Shown: positions 23,523 to 32,631 of the stretch, one piece after another
Layout of the letters: every line of letters starts with the position of its first letter
How positions within the stretch are numbered: position 1 is the first letter of the stretch
Assembly: GCF_036346295.1 (NCBI RefSeq)
Contig: NZ_CP107819.1
Location: 372,001-436,000, forward strand
Direction: 5' to 3'
DNA length: 64,000 nt
Origin: Streptomyces sp. NBC_00536
GTDB taxonomy: Bacteria; Actinomycetota; Actinomycetes; Streptomycetales; Streptomycetaceae
Made by a program: the position numbers and the translations under genes
The notes under the pieces: model-generated
The model's input: only the letters and a program-made list of their open reading frames with translations
What the model was told of the DNA's origin: nothing
The model's database searches: none

Positions 23523-24119
23523 ATGACCCGAACAGACCCCAAGGCAGACCTCCTTGTCTACCTCCAGGACGCCCGCGAAGTCCTGTTGTGGAAGCTCGAA
23601 GGGCTGTCGGAATACGACGTGCGCCGCCCCATGACACCGTCCGGTACGAACCTGCTGGGTCTGGTCAAACACACGGCGGGCGCCGAAGCCCTGTACTTCG
23701 GCGAGACCTTCGGGCGGCCCTTCGACGGACCGCCGCTGTGGATCACGGGCAGCGCCGAGGCGAACGCGGACCTGTGGGCGACCGCCGACGAGACGCGCGA
23801 GCACATCGTGGGGCTGTACCGGCAGGTCTGGGCACATTCGGACAAGACGATCGAGTCACTGGACCTCGACGCGGTCGGCCGGATCCCCTGGGGCGACCGG
23901 AGCGAGGTGACGCTCCATTCGAGCCTCGTTCACATGATCGCGGAGACCGACCGGCACGCCGGACACGCCGATGTCATCCGGGAACTCATCGACGGGACCG
24001 CCGGGTTGCGGCCCGGGAGCGAGGCCATGGCCCCGGGCGACGCCGCCTGGTGGGCGGACCACCGGGACCGCCTGGAACGCGTCGCCCGCGCGGCCGGGAA
24101 CCTTCCGGTCAGCCCGTAA
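23523..24119 (+). CDS. DinB/DUF664-family putative metal-dependent protein
   Basis: 198 residues. Helical bundle with conserved His residues in 'LVKHTAGAEALYFGETFGR' and 'RHAGHADVIRELIDG', the DinB-like metal triad. Family members include thiol-dependent transferases (mycothiol/bacillithiol S-transferases); substrate unknown. ATG 23523 is preceded by CAGAAT-GGGGATC, another leaderless-looking arrangement. A second ATG nine bases upstream is in frame. Confidence 0.85.
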   Translation: MTRTDPKADLLVYLQDAREVLLWKLEGLSEYDVRRPMTPSGTNLLGLVKHTAGAEALYFGETFGRPFDGPPLWITGSAEANADLWATADETREHIVGLYRQVWAHSDKTIESLDLDAVGRIPWGDRSEVTLHSSLVHMIAETDRHAGHADVIRELIDGTAGLRPGSEAMAPGDAAWWADHRDRLERVARAAGNLPVSP

Positions 24120-24166
24120 CCCCACGGCCGCCGCGTCGTTGAACCCGGCAGGTCAAGCGAAGTGTA

Positions 24167-24198
24167 CGAAGTCCCGGCCCCCAGGGTCCGGGACTTCG
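24167..24198. terminator. Bidirectional hairpin terminator
   Basis: Perfect 11-bp stem CGAAGTCCCGG / CCGGGACTTCG with a 10-base loop between the converging DinB-like gene and the response regulator. Confidence 0.8.
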
Positions 24199-24234
24199 TG
24201 CTGTCCCCGCGACCATCGGGCTAGGGGACACCCC

Positions 24235-24915
24235 CTAGCCGAGGATCTTGCGCTCGTAGGCCACCGCGACCGCCTCCGCGCGGTCCTTGGCACTCAACTT
24301 GCCGTAGATGTGCGTCAGATGGGTCTTCACCGTGGCCTCGCTGATGAACAGGGCCCGGGCGATCTCCCGGTTGGAGGTGCCCTTGGCCACGAGTTCGATG
24401 ACCTCCCGCTCGCGGGCGGAGAGCGGTTCACCGGCCGGGGCGGCCGGTCTGCGCACCGCCGTGACCAGGCGGGAGGCGACCGCCGGGGACAGGACGGTGC
24501 GGCCCTCGGCGGCGGCCCGTACCGCGGTGAACAGCTCCTCGCGCGGGGCGTCCTTGAGGAGGTAGCCGGTGGCCCCGGCCTCGATCGCGGGGAGGGTGTC
24601 CGTATCGGTGTCGTAGGTCGTCAGGACGAGCACCTTGGAGCGCAGTCCGCGGCGGGTGAGTTCCGCGATGGCGGCCACTCCCCCGCCGCCGGGCATGCGC
24701 AGGTCCATCAGGACGACGTCGGGGTCGAGCCGCTCGGCCAGGGCGACTCCCTCGACGCCGTCGGCGGCCTCGGCGAGGACTTCGAAACCGTCGGCGGCGG
24801 CGAACATCCCGCGCAGGCCGTCCCGGACCACGGGGTGGTCGTCGCAGATCAGCAGCGTGATGGCGCGGGCGGCGGACGGAGTGGTGGTGGTCGTGGTGGT
24901 GGTGTCATCGGTCAT
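24235..24915 (-). CDS. NarL/LuxR-type response regulator
   Basis: 226 residues. Receiver domain 17-135 with acidic pair D25-D26, phospho-acceptor D71 ('VVLMDLRMPG'), the conserved Thr in 'VLTTYDT' and Lys in 'YLLKDA'. LuxR HTH about 162-212 ('LSAREREVIELVAKGTSNRE'). The N-terminus carries a run of eight Thr encoded by a GGT/ACC simple repeat (24887-24908). Start overlaps the kinase stop by 11 bases. It most likely activates the ABC exporter in the same operon. Confidence 0.92.
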   Translation of the reverse strand: MTDDTTTTTTTTPSAARAITLLICDDHPVVRDGLRGMFAAADGFEVLAEAADGVEGVALAERLDPDVVLMDLRMPGGGGVAAIAELTRRGLRSKVLVLTTYDTDTDTLPAIEAGATGYLLKDAPREELFTAVRAAAEGRTVLSPAVASRLVTAVRRPAAPAGEPLSAREREVIELVAKGTSNREIARALFISEATVKTHLTHIYGKLSAKDRAEAVAVAYERKILG

Positions 24916-26173
24916 GGGGGACCAACGGTACGCGGGCGGACACGGCCGTGCCGTGACCGGGTTCCGATTCGACGGTCACACTGCCCGCGATGCGCTCCGT
25001 ACGGGCGCGCATCCCGTCGAGGCCGAAGCCCGCGGTGGCGGTGCGGGGCGGGAGGCCGACGGGGTCGAAGCCCCGGCCGTCGTCGCGGACGTCCAGGGAC
25101 ACCTCGTCCCCCATGAAGGAGAGGGTGACGCCGACCCGTGAAGCGCCGGCGTGACGGCCCGCGTTGGAGAGGGCCTCCTGGGCGACGCGGAGCAAAGTGG
25201 CCTCTATCTCGGTGTGGAGCTGACGGAGCGTGCCGGTGACGGTGAAGTCGGCGCGGACTCCGTGCCGGGCACCCCACTCCTCGACGGTCCGCTTCAACGC
25301 GTCGGGGAGCAGGTCGTGTTCGAGGTCGAGCGGGCTCAGGTTCTGCACGGAGCGGCGGGCCTCGCCGAGGCTGTGGCGGGCCAGGTCCTGTGCGCGGAGC
25401 AGGTGTTCGCGTACGAGGCCGGGGTCCTCGCTGACGGCGACCACCTGGAGCTGGGCGATGATTCCGGCCAGCCCCTGGGCGATGGTGTCGTGGATCTCGG
25501 CGGCGAGCCGGCGGCGCTCGTCGGCGACGCCGGCCTCCCGGGCCTGGAGCAGGAGTTGGGCGTGCAGGGCGGCGTTCTCGTCGAGGGCCTGGCGCAGGCG
25601 GGCATTGGCGGACTCCAGTTCGCCGATGGTCTCGGCCTGGACGCGGGCCTGTTCCTCCTCCTGCGCGGCGAAGTGGCCGAACACGCTGAGCAGCAGGAGG
25701 TTGACGACGAGCACCGCGCCGAGGACGACCCATCCCACCGGCCCCTTGGGGGGCAGGCCGCCCGACTGGGAGCCGGACATGATGACCGCGCTGGCGAAGA
25801 GGCCCGCCTTCAACCAGCGGCGGGGCAGCAGCCGTTCGGCGCCGAAGTATCCGATGGCGGCGTAGAAGGCGAAGAACGGGTTGAGCCAGGTGAGCGCGAA
25901 GGCGACGGCCCAGCGCAGGAAGTAGTAGACGGCTCCCGCGGCGGACGGTCCGCGGTGGCGCTCGCGGATCCGGTCCCAGCCGAGCTGGAGCATGACGCCG
26001 ACGGCGACGAGGACGACGGCGGCCCGGCGGCCGGTGGCGCTCATCAGGAGGTCCGCGGTGGCCGCCGAGACGAGCGACCCGATGACCAGCAGGGCGCCGG
26101 GTCCCCAGCGGTGGAACAGGTCCCACCGCGCGTCCAGTGGTGTGCGCCGCGTCGTGTCCGCCCCGTCGTTCAT
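24905..26173 (-). CDS. NarL-type sensor histidine kinase
   Basis: 422 residues. Six hydrophobic segments (about 20-170) form a membrane sensor with almost no extracellular loop, so it may sense envelope stress or the transporter itself. A coiled coil (about 175-215) leads to HisKA_3 with the phospho-His in 'RRLAAEIHDTIAQGLAGII', then an HATPase_c domain ('ALSNAGRHAGAS', 'DDGRGFDP', 'GFGLDGM'). ATG 26173 follows a weak GGGG site. It overlaps the response regulator and lies 47 bases after the permease. Confidence 0.9.
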   Translation of the reverse strand: MNDGADTTRRTPLDARWDLFHRWGPGALLVIGSLVSAATADLLMSATGRRAAVVLVAVGVMLQLGWDRIRERHRGPSAAGAVYYFLRWAVAFALTWLNPFFAFYAAIGYFGAERLLPRRWLKAGLFASAVIMSGSQSGGLPPKGPVGWVVLGAVLVVNLLLLSVFGHFAAQEEEQARVQAETIGELESANARLRQALDENAALHAQLLLQAREAGVADERRRLAAEIHDTIAQGLAGIIAQLQVVAVSEDPGLVREHLLRAQDLARHSLGEARRSVQNLSPLDLEHDLLPDALKRTVEEWGARHGVRADFTVTGTLRQLHTEIEATLLRVAQEALSNAGRHAGASRVGVTLSFMGDEVSLDVRDDGRGFDPVGLPPRTATAGFGLDGMRARTERIAGSVTVESEPGHGTAVSARVPLVPHDR

Positions 26174-26220
26174 GGCCCCAGTCTCGTACACGCCGCGCCG
26201 CCCCCCGGAACCCGCACGCC

Positions 26221-27054
26221 TCACTGCCAGCGGAACCAGCGGGTGGCGCCCGCCGAGAGCAGTACGGTCCACACCGCGAGGACGCCGAGGTGCGTCCAGC
26301 CGGGCCAGTGGCCCGCCGCGGCTTCGCCCAGGGCCTGGGCGGCGGCGCCGAAGGGGGTCACCTCGACGATGCGGGCCAGGGCCGTCGGCATGGCCTGGAC
26401 CGGCAGCCACACCCCGGCGCTGAACATCATCGGGAAGAAGACGGCGGAGCCGACCGCCTGGGCGATCTTCTGGGTCCGGGAGACGGCCGCGACCAGGGCG
26501 CCGAGCGCGAGGGCGGCCAGGATCGCGAGCACCAACGCGAGGGCGTAGCCCACGAGTTGCCCGGGCAGGGCGACGCCGAAGGCGACCCGGCCGACCGTGA
26601 GGGAGAGCAGCGCGGAGAGCAGGGCGGCCGCGCCGTGCAGCCCCATCTGCGCCCCGAGCAGGGCGGACGGGCGGACGGGGGTGGTCGACATCCGGCGCAG
26701 GATCCCGCGTTCGCGGTAGCCGGTGATGACCGGCGGCATCGCCTGCAGCCCCGCCAGGATCATGGCGAGCAGGACGGACACGGGGACGTACGCGTCGATG
26801 AAGCGGATGCCGCCGAGGTTCGGGTCGGGTGCGCGAAAGGCGGGGATCGAGCCGAGGATCCCGAGGAGGACGCTCGGGAAACCGATGATCCAGAAGAGTG
26901 CGGCGGGCTCCCGCCGGAAGAGGATCGTCTCGGTCCGCAGCACGGCGAGGGCGGCCCCGCGGGACGTACGGGCGGCACGAGGTGTGCGGGCGGCACGAGA
27001 GGTACCAGGGGTACGAGGGGCGCGGGGCGGGGTCAGTGCGCTGGTGCCGGTCAT
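26221..27054 (-). CDS. ABC-2 type transporter permease
   Basis: 277 residues with six membrane segments, the ABC2_membrane pattern. 'RRMSTTPVRPSALLGAQ' is the cytoplasmic coupling loop typical of the DrrB/YhfI family. The first 35 residues are Arg/Thr/Pro/Ala repeats ('RAARTPRAARTSRGA') from a short DNA duplication. Start overlaps the ATPase stop (ATGA). With the ATPase it forms a drug- or lipid-type exporter. Confidence 0.88.
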   Translation of the reverse strand: MTGTSALTPPRAPRTPGTSRAARTPRAARTSRGAALAVLRTETILFRREPAALFWIIGFPSVLLGILGSIPAFRAPDPNLGGIRFIDAYVPVSVLLAMILAGLQAMPPVITGYRERGILRRMSTTPVRPSALLGAQMGLHGAAALLSALLSLTVGRVAFGVALPGQLVGYALALVLAILAALALGALVAAVSRTQKIAQAVGSAVFFPMMFSAGVWLPVQAMPTALARIVEVTPFGAAAQALGEAAAGHWPGWTHLGVLAVWTVLLSAGATRWFRWQ

Positions 27055-27980
27055 GCCGAGGCCTCCGTGAGGTCGAGGAACGCGTCGTCGAGGGTGGCCT
27101 CGGACACGCGGAGCTGGTGGGCGGTGATGTGGTTCCGGGCGAGGAGGGTGATCACCGCGTTGACGGTGTCGTCGGTGCCGTGGAGGGTGAACCGGCCGTG
27201 CCGCTCGGTCACGGCGGCGGCCTCGGGCAGCGCGGCGAGGGCGGCGCGCACCGGGTCGGCGAGCGGAACCGAGGGCGTGAAGGAGATGACGGTCGAACCG
27301 GCCGCCCGGCGGATCAGCCCTGACGGGGTGTCGAGCGCGGCGATCCGCCCCTTGTCGATGACCGCGATCCGGTCGCAGAGGCGCTGCGCCTCCTCCATGA
27401 AGTGGGTGACGAGGAGGACCGTGACCCCGCCACGGCGAATGTCCTCGATCAGCTCCCAGGTGTCGCGGCGGGCCCGCGGGTCGAGGCCGGTGGTGAGTTC
27501 GTCGAGGACGACGACCCGCGGGTTGCCGATGAGCGCGAGCGCGATGAACAGCCGCTGCTTCTGGCCGCCGGAGAGGGCGCCGAAGCGAGTGGTGAGCCTG
27601 CCGGTGAGGCCGAGGCGCTCCGCGAGCGGCCGCCAGTCGGCGGGGGCCGGGTAGCAGGCGGCGTACAGGGCGAGCGCCTCGCGCACCGTGAGTTTGGCGG
27701 GGAGTTCGCTCTCCTGGAGCTGCGCGCCGAGGATGCGGGTCACCTCGTCGTGGTCGGCCACCGGGTCGAATCCGGCGACCCTGACCGTCCCGGAGTCGGG
27801 GATCCGGAGCCCTTCGACGCACTCGACGGTGGTCGTCTTGCCGGCGCCGTTGGGGCCGAGGATGCCGAAGATCTCCCCTTCCTCGACCGTGAAGCTGACG
27901 CCGTCGACGGCGGGCTCGCGGCCGGGCCCGGCTCCCTGGCCGTAGGTCTTGCGCACCTCGTTGACTTCGATGATTGCCAT
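27051..27980 (-). CDS. ABC transporter ATP-binding protein, DrrA-like
   Basis: 309 residues. Walker A GPNGAGKTTT (near 42-51), LSGGQKQR, Walker B 'VVVLDELTTGLDP' and the switch His in 'LLVTHFMEEAQRL'. The normal DEP of Walker B reads DEL. Residues 225-305 are the C-terminal domain seen in DrrA-type exporter ATPases. First gene of the operon, so its upstream region (27981-28086) should hold the promoter. Confidence 0.92.
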   Translation of the reverse strand: MAIIEVNEVRKTYGQGAGPGREPAVDGVSFTVEEGEIFGILGPNGAGKTTTVECVEGLRIPDSGTVRVAGFDPVADHDEVTRILGAQLQESELPAKLTVREALALYAACYPAPADWRPLAERLGLTGRLTTRFGALSGGQKQRLFIALALIGNPRVVVLDELTTGLDPRARRDTWELIEDIRRGGVTVLLVTHFMEEAQRLCDRIAVIDKGRIAALDTPSGLIRRAAGSTVISFTPSVPLADPVRAALAALPEAAAVTERHGRFTLHGTDDTVNAVITLLARNHITAHQLRVSEATLDDAFLDLTEASA

Positions 27981-28086
27981 GCGTCGAGGATCGCGGCGGG
28001 CGGGGCTCCGTCACATCGCCCATCGCGCTCGACGCCGCATCAACCGATCGGTTGACCGGGCGGTACGACCCGCGCCGCGCTGCGGT

Positions 28087-28114
28087 GTCCTGCCCGCCGG
28101 TCGGCGGGCAGGAC
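28087..28114 (-). terminator. Strong hairpin terminator after rnhA
   Basis: Perfect 13-bp stem GTCCTGCCCGCCG / CGGCGGGCAGGAC with a 2-base centre (realistically 12 bp with a 4-base loop). A second small hairpin (GGCGCC-N5-GGCGCC, 28115-28131) lies nearer the gene. Confidence 0.8.
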
Positions 28115-28143
28115 GGCGCCTTCACGGCGCCTTCATGACGCCT

Positions 28144-28860
28144 CTATGCCGGGGCGTCGGCCGGGGCCGCGGCGGCGCAGTCCGCGTGGCCCCAGCGCGC
28201 GCCGAGCTTGGCGATCATGTCACCGGCCGCATAGGGCTTGCCGCACGGGCAGCTGCCGGGGAACTTCGCCTTGATGGCGCGCGAGGCCCGGCCCGGCGCC
28301 GCCGTGGCGGCCGCCGTCCGCTTCGCCGGGGCGGCGGACTTCGACCGCGCCGGGGCGCTGCGGGCCGGGGCCGGGACCGGGATGGTCTCGCTCCCGAGGG
28401 CCGTCCCCGCGGCCTGCTGCGTCACGGCGGCGTCGCTCGCGGCCTGGTCGGCGATCGCGTTGAGGTGGTCACCGTCCTCGCGGTGGGCCGGGACGTAGCG
28501 GAACTCCACGTCCCGGTCCGTCAGCAGCTCGTCGATGCTCTCGACCAGTTCACGGTTGGCCACCGGCTTTCCGGCCGCCGTCTTCCAGCCGTTGCGCTTC
28601 CAGGCCGGCAGCCACTGCGTCACGGCCTTCATGGCGTACTGGGAGTCCATCCGTACCTCGATGGACGTCCCCGGCAGCACGGCCTCCAGGAGCCGCTGAA
28701 GGGCGGTGAGTTCACCCACGTTGTTGGTGGCGCGGCCGAGCGCGCCGGACTCCCAGCGCTCCGGGCGGCCCGCGGAATCCGCGATGACCCAGGCCCACCC
28801 GGCAGGCCCGGGATTCCCCTTCGCCGCCCCGTCGCAGGCGGCAATGATGCGATCAGACAT
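28144..28860 (-). CDS. rnhA: Ribonuclease HI with C-terminal zinc-ribbon-like tail
   Basis: 238 residues. Residues 1-150 are RNase H1 with all four carboxylates: D10 ('IAACDGAAKGNPGPAGWAWV'), E50 ('NNVGELTAL'), D72 ('MDSQYAM') and D138 ('AIADQAA'). It cuts the RNA of RNA-DNA hybrids. A basic Ala/Pro linker (155-200) leads to 'CPCGKPYAAGDMI' and 'WGHADC', a CxC...HxxC cluster that probably binds zinc and may add nucleic-acid affinity. ATG 28860 is chosen over GTG 28878, both with poor ribosome sites. Confidence 0.92.
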   Translation of the reverse strand: MSDRIIAACDGAAKGNPGPAGWAWVIADSAGRPERWESGALGRATNNVGELTALQRLLEAVLPGTSIEVRMDSQYAMKAVTQWLPAWKRNGWKTAAGKPVANRELVESIDELLTDRDVEFRYVPAHREDGDHLNAIADQAASDAAVTQQAAGTALGSETIPVPAPARSAPARSKSAAPAKRTAAATAAPGRASRAIKAKFPGSCPCGKPYAAGDMIAKLGARWGHADCAAAAPADAPA

Positions 28861-28946
28861 CCCCCGATCATGCCCCACCCGCCCCGGGATCCGGGCATCG
28901 GCGAACGGCGGACCGCGTGCGGCGGGGGCCCCGAAGCGTCACCGGG

Positions 28947-28964
28947 GGTGGCACTACTGCCACC
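28947..28964. promoter_or_regulatory. Inverted repeat upstream of the secreted hydrolase
   Basis: GGTGGCA-CTAC-TGCCACC, a perfect 7-bp inverted repeat in the 193-bp divergent region between rnhA and the hydrolase. Operator or small hairpin; no regulator gene is adjacent. Confidence 0.35.
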
Positions 28965-29053
28965 ACGGATCCTGGTGACAGCGGTATCGAAGCGGGGGCG
29001 GCCCGCGGGCGAGGATCGGAGCGACCCACAAACGCCCGACGGGGAGAGACCAG

Positions 29054-30673
29054 ATGCACGTGTTCAGGAACAGGACGAGGACGAGGAAGCCCGCGCGCCG
29101 GGCCGCGGCGGCCGTCGTGTGCGGGCTGCTCGCCGCGGCCGCGCTGCCCGCCACCGCCGCCTCGGCGAGCCCGGCCGGCGCGGCCACCGCCGCGTCCGGA
29201 TCCCGCGTCACGGCGCCGCCCGTACCGGAGCGCTACCGCACCCAGCGGCTCGACTGGCACCCCTGTGCCTCGGGCCCGCTGGAGTGCGCCTCGATGGCCG
29301 TGCCCCGGGACTGGTACCACCCGGACGCCGGGCCGGACCTGCGCGTCGAGGTGTCCCGGCACCTCGCGACGGACCCCGCGGCGCGGCGCGGGGTCCTGAT
29401 GACGGCGGCGGGCGGACCGGGCGCTTCGGGGCTCGGGCGCGCGGCGACCCTCGCCGGGTACGGGCCGAAGCTGGCGGCGGCCTACGACATCGTCAGCTTC
29501 GACCAGCGGGGCGTGGGCGCCAGTACCCAGGTGGTCTGTTCCGACCAGGACAAGGTGGACGCGCTCTTCTCCAGCGGCGACCTGCGCGACCGGTCCCCGC
29601 GGGCCCTCGCCCGTACCGTCGAGCGCGCCCGTGACTTCGTACGGGACTGCGAGCGCAATTCCGGCGGGCTGCTGCCGTACATCACCACCGATCAGGCCGC
29701 GCACGACATGGACCTGTACCGGGGGCTGCTGGGCGCGGACCGGATCTCCTACTTCGGGGCCTCGTACGCGACCGTGCTCGGGGCGTACTACGCCACCGAG
29801 TTCCCCGGCCGGGTGGAGCGGGTCGTCCTCGACAGCAACGTCGACTTCACCGCCACCTGGCAGTCGTTCCAGCTGGGCCAGCCGATGAGCTTCCAGCGCC
29901 GCTACGAGCAGGACTTCCTGCCGTGGCTGGCGGCGAACGACGCCACCTACCACCAGGGGAACACGCCCGCCGCGGCGCAGGCCTCCTACGAGCGGCTGCG
30001 GGCCGCGCTGCGCGAGCACCCGCTCGACATCGAGGGGACGGTGATCACGCCCAACCACCTCGACGTGGCCGCGAGCGACTCCATGTACAACGCGGAACGC
30101 TTCGCGTCCTTCGCCACCCTCCTCGGGGTCCTCGAACACCCGGAGCAGGCGCCCGCGCCGGTGCGGACCGCGGTGGCCGCCCGGCTCAAGCACCCGATGG
30201 GCGCCGCATTCGTCGCCGACTACTTCGCCGTGACCTGCGCGGACACCCCGTGGAACCGCAGCGGAAGGTTCTGGCTGGAGCAGAGCGGCGCGGCGACCCG
30301 CGACGATCCGCTCGTCGGGGCCCGCGTGCTGACCTTCAGCTCGATCTGCGCGAACTGGCCGCGGACCGCGACCGCGACGCCGCCGGTCAAGGTCACCGGC
30401 GCGGGGCTGCCGCCCGTGCTGATGCTCAACTCGACGAACGACCCGGCGACGTACTACGAGGCGGCCGTACGTGCGCACCGCGGGCTGGCCGGTTCGCGGC
30501 TGCTGACGGTCGACGGCGGTGACCACGGCCAGTACCAGAACCACAACGCGTGCGTCGACGGGCACGTCGAGGCGTACCTGCTGGACGGCGCCCTGCCCGC
30601 CGAGGGCACCCACTGCCCGGGCGGCCCGCTTCCCGTCCCCGCGCCTACGCCCGCGCCCGCGCAGCGCGGCTGA
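29054..30673 (+). CDS. Secreted alpha/beta hydrolase, TAP (tripeptidyl aminopeptidase)-like
   Basis: 539 residues. Long basic signal peptide (about 1-45, cleavage near ASA-SPA). Nucleophile S237 in 'YFGASYATVLG' (the usual GGSYG is GASYA here), acid D463 ('NSTNDPAT') and His491 ('GGDHGQY'). The oxyanion-region motif 'AAGGPGASG' is at about 117-126. It probably releases N-terminal peptides or processes secreted proteins such as transglutaminase zymogens, by family knowledge. ATG 29054 follows GGGGAGAG. The tail is Pro/Ala-rich. Confidence 0.9.
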   Translation: MHVFRNRTRTRKPARRAAAAVVCGLLAAAALPATAASASPAGAATAASGSRVTAPPVPERYRTQRLDWHPCASGPLECASMAVPRDWYHPDAGPDLRVEVSRHLATDPAARRGVLMTAAGGPGASGLGRAATLAGYGPKLAAAYDIVSFDQRGVGASTQVVCSDQDKVDALFSSGDLRDRSPRALARTVERARDFVRDCERNSGGLLPYITTDQAAHDMDLYRGLLGADRISYFGASYATVLGAYYATEFPGRVERVVLDSNVDFTATWQSFQLGQPMSFQRRYEQDFLPWLAANDATYHQGNTPAAAQASYERLRAALREHPLDIEGTVITPNHLDVAASDSMYNAERFASFATLLGVLEHPEQAPAPVRTAVAARLKHPMGAAFVADYFAVTCADTPWNRSGRFWLEQSGAATRDDPLVGARVLTFSSICANWPRTATATPPVKVTGAGLPPVLMLNSTNDPATYYEAAVRAHRGLAGSRLLTVDGGDHGQYQNHNACVDGHVEAYLLDGALPAEGTHCPGGPLPVPAPTPAPAQRG

Positions 30674-30677
30674 AACC

Positions 30678-30695
30678 GCGCGGCCGGGGCCGCGC
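30678..30695. terminator. Short GC hairpin between convergent genes
   Basis: GCGCGGCC-gg-GGCCGCGC, right after the hydrolase stop and ahead of the acyl-CoA synthetase 3' end. Confidence 0.5.
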
Positions 30696-30698
30696 GCG

Positions 30699-32327
30699 TC
30701 AGGCGGTACCGGCCAGCAGCCGGACCGCCTGTTCGCGCATCTCGATCTTGCGGATCTTCCCGGTGACGGTCATCGGGAACTCCTCCACCACATGGACGTA
30801 GCGCGGGATCTTGAAATGGGCGAGCCGGCCCGCGCAGTACGCCCGCACGGCGTCCGCGGTCAGCGGCTCGGCCCCCTCCCGCATCCGGACCCAGGCCATC
30901 AGCTCCTCCCCGTACTTCGCGTCGGGTACGCCGATGACCTGGACGTCCAGGACGTCCGGGTGGGCGTGCAGGAACTCCTCGATCTCCCGCGGGTAGACGT
31001 TCTCCCCGCCCCGGATCACCATGTCCTTGATCCGACCGGTGATGCTCAGGTAGCCCTCGTCGTCCATGACGGCGAGGTCGCCGGTGTGCATCCAGCGGGC
31101 CGCGTCGATGGCCTCGGCCGTCCGCCCGGGCTCGGCCCAGTAGCCGAGCATGACCGAATAACCGCGGGTGCACAGTTCGCCCGGCTCGCCGCGGGGCAGG
31201 GTGCGGCCGGAGTGCGGGTCGACCACCTTGACCTCCAGGTGCGGCCCCACCCGGCCCACAGTCGACACCCGGCGCTCCACCGAGTCGTCGGCGCGGGTCT
31301 GGGTGGAGACCGGCGAGGTCTCGGTCATGCCGTAGCAGATGGACACCTCGGCCATCCCCATGCGTTCGATGACCTCCCGCATCACCTCCACCGGGCACGG
31401 CGAGCCGGCCATGATGCCGGTGCGCAGGCTGGAGAGGTCGTAGGTGGCGAAGGCGGGGTCGGCCAGTTCGGCGATGAACATCGTGGGGACGCCGTAGAGC
31501 GAGGTGCACGCTTCCGCCTGGACGGCGGCCAGGGTGGCGCCCGGGTCGAAGGAGGGGGCGGGGATCACCATCGCCGCGCCGTGGCTGGTGCAGGCGAGGT
31601 TTCCCATCACCATGCCGAAGCAGTGGTAGAAGGGGACCGGGATGCAGACCCGGTCCTGCTCGGTGTAGTGGCACAACTCCCCGACGAAGAAACCGTTGTT
31701 GAGGATGTTGTGGTGCGAGAGGGTCGCGCCCTTGGGGAAGCCGGTGGTGCCCGAGGTGTACTGGATGTTGATGGGGTCGTCCGGGCTCAGCGAGGCCTGG
31801 GCGCGGGCCAGTTCGGCGGGATCGCCCGCGCGTCCGCGCTCCAGCAGGGAGGACCACAGGGGTCCGTCCAGCAGGACCACGAACTCCAGGCCGGGACAGC
31901 GCGGCCGGACCTCTTCGATCATGCCCGCGTAGTCGGAGGTCTTGAACCGCTCGGCCGCGGCCAGCAGCCGGATCCCCGACTGCCGCAGCACGTACTCCAA
32001 CTCGTGCGAGCGGTAGGCCGGGTTGACCGTGACGAGGACCGCGCCGATCTTCGCCGTGGCGTACTGCACCAGGGTCCACTCGGCCCGGTTGGGGGCCCAG
32101 ATGCCGACCCGGTCGCCCTTGGTGATGCCGAGGTCCAGCAGGCCGAGGGCCAGGGCGTCGACGTCGGCGGCGAGTTCCGCGTACGTCCAGCGGCGCCCGG
32201 TGGCCATGTCGACGAGGGCGTCGCGGTCCGGGAACCTGCGCACCGTACGGTCGAGGTTCTCCCCGATCGTGTCGCCCAGCAGGGGTGTTTCGCAGTCTCC
32301 GGACGAATGGCTCGACGTGACGGACAC
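30699..32327 (-). CDS. Medium/long-chain acyl-CoA synthetase (AMP-dependent ligase)
   Basis: 542 residues. P-loop-like motif '[11 protein letters not shown]', 'YGMTETSPV' (A5), 'HTGDLAVMD' (A7), hinge '[15 protein letters not shown]' (A8) and the catalytic Lys in 'TVTGKIRK' (A10). It adenylates a fatty or aryl acid and transfers it to CoA, like FadD/AcsM2 types. GTG 32327 has GGAGG at five bases. It stands alone; its promoter must lie in 32328-32470, where I see no clear box. Confidence 0.92.
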   Translation of the reverse strand: MSVTSSHSSGDCETPLLGDTIGENLDRTVRRFPDRDALVDMATGRRWTYAELAADVDALALGLLDLGITKGDRVGIWAPNRAEWTLVQYATAKIGAVLVTVNPAYRSHELEYVLRQSGIRLLAAAERFKTSDYAGMIEEVRPRCPGLEFVVLLDGPLWSSLLERGRAGDPAELARAQASLSPDDPINIQYTSGTTGFPKGATLSHHNILNNGFFVGELCHYTEQDRVCIPVPFYHCFGMVMGNLACTSHGAAMVIPAPSFDPGATLAAVQAEACTSLYGVPTMFIAELADPAFATYDLSSLRTGIMAGSPCPVEVMREVIERMGMAEVSICYGMTETSPVSTQTRADDSVERRVSTVGRVGPHLEVKVVDPHSGRTLPRGEPGELCTRGYSVMLGYWAEPGRTAEAIDAARWMHTGDLAVMDDEGYLSITGRIKDMVIRGGENVYPREIEEFLHAHPDVLDVQVIGVPDAKYGEELMAWVRMREGAEPLTADAVRAYCAGRLAHFKIPRYVHVVEEFPMTVTGKIRKIEMREQAVRLLAGTA

Positions 32328-32475
32328 ACGTACCTCCAGGCGGGGCGGCGGGCGCGGGCCCCGGCGGGCCGGCGTGCCCTCATGATCCCCGCCGCCCGCG
32401 CGGGCGTCCACCGCCGCGCGGGCGGCCGGACCGCGGGGCGGCCGGACCGCCGGACCGCGGGGCCGCGGTAACCCG

Positions 32476-32565
32476 TTGTCCCGTACACCGGTCCACTGCT
32501 AACCTCACCGGCATGTCTCTCCTCTGTGCGTAGGACCCGCTGCCGACCGCCCGCCCCGGGCGGTC
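32476..32565 (+). promoter_or_regulatory. Promoter, 6-codon leaderless leader ORF and hairpin before the MFS gene
   Basis: TTGTCC (32476-32481), an 18-bp spacer and TAACCT (32500-32505) place the transcript start at the ATG of a tiny ORF, 32513-32533, encoding M-S-L-L-C-A and stopping at TAG. Twelve bases later lies a perfect 9-bp hairpin GACCGCCCG-N3-CGGGCGGTC (32545-32565). Promoter, leader peptide and hairpin make an attenuator-like layout 66 bases ahead of the transporter start. Confidence 0.55.
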
Positions 32566-32631
32566 CTCCGGCGTCCCCGCATGTCCGCGGCGCCCACGCG
32601 CGCGCCGCCCTCCAGAGGAAATCGATCCGTC

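Noticed and set aside
29054..30673. Broken hydrolase because GGSYG is GASYA
   Set aside because: Ser, Asp and His of the triad are all present and the length is normal, so the enzyme is probably intact.
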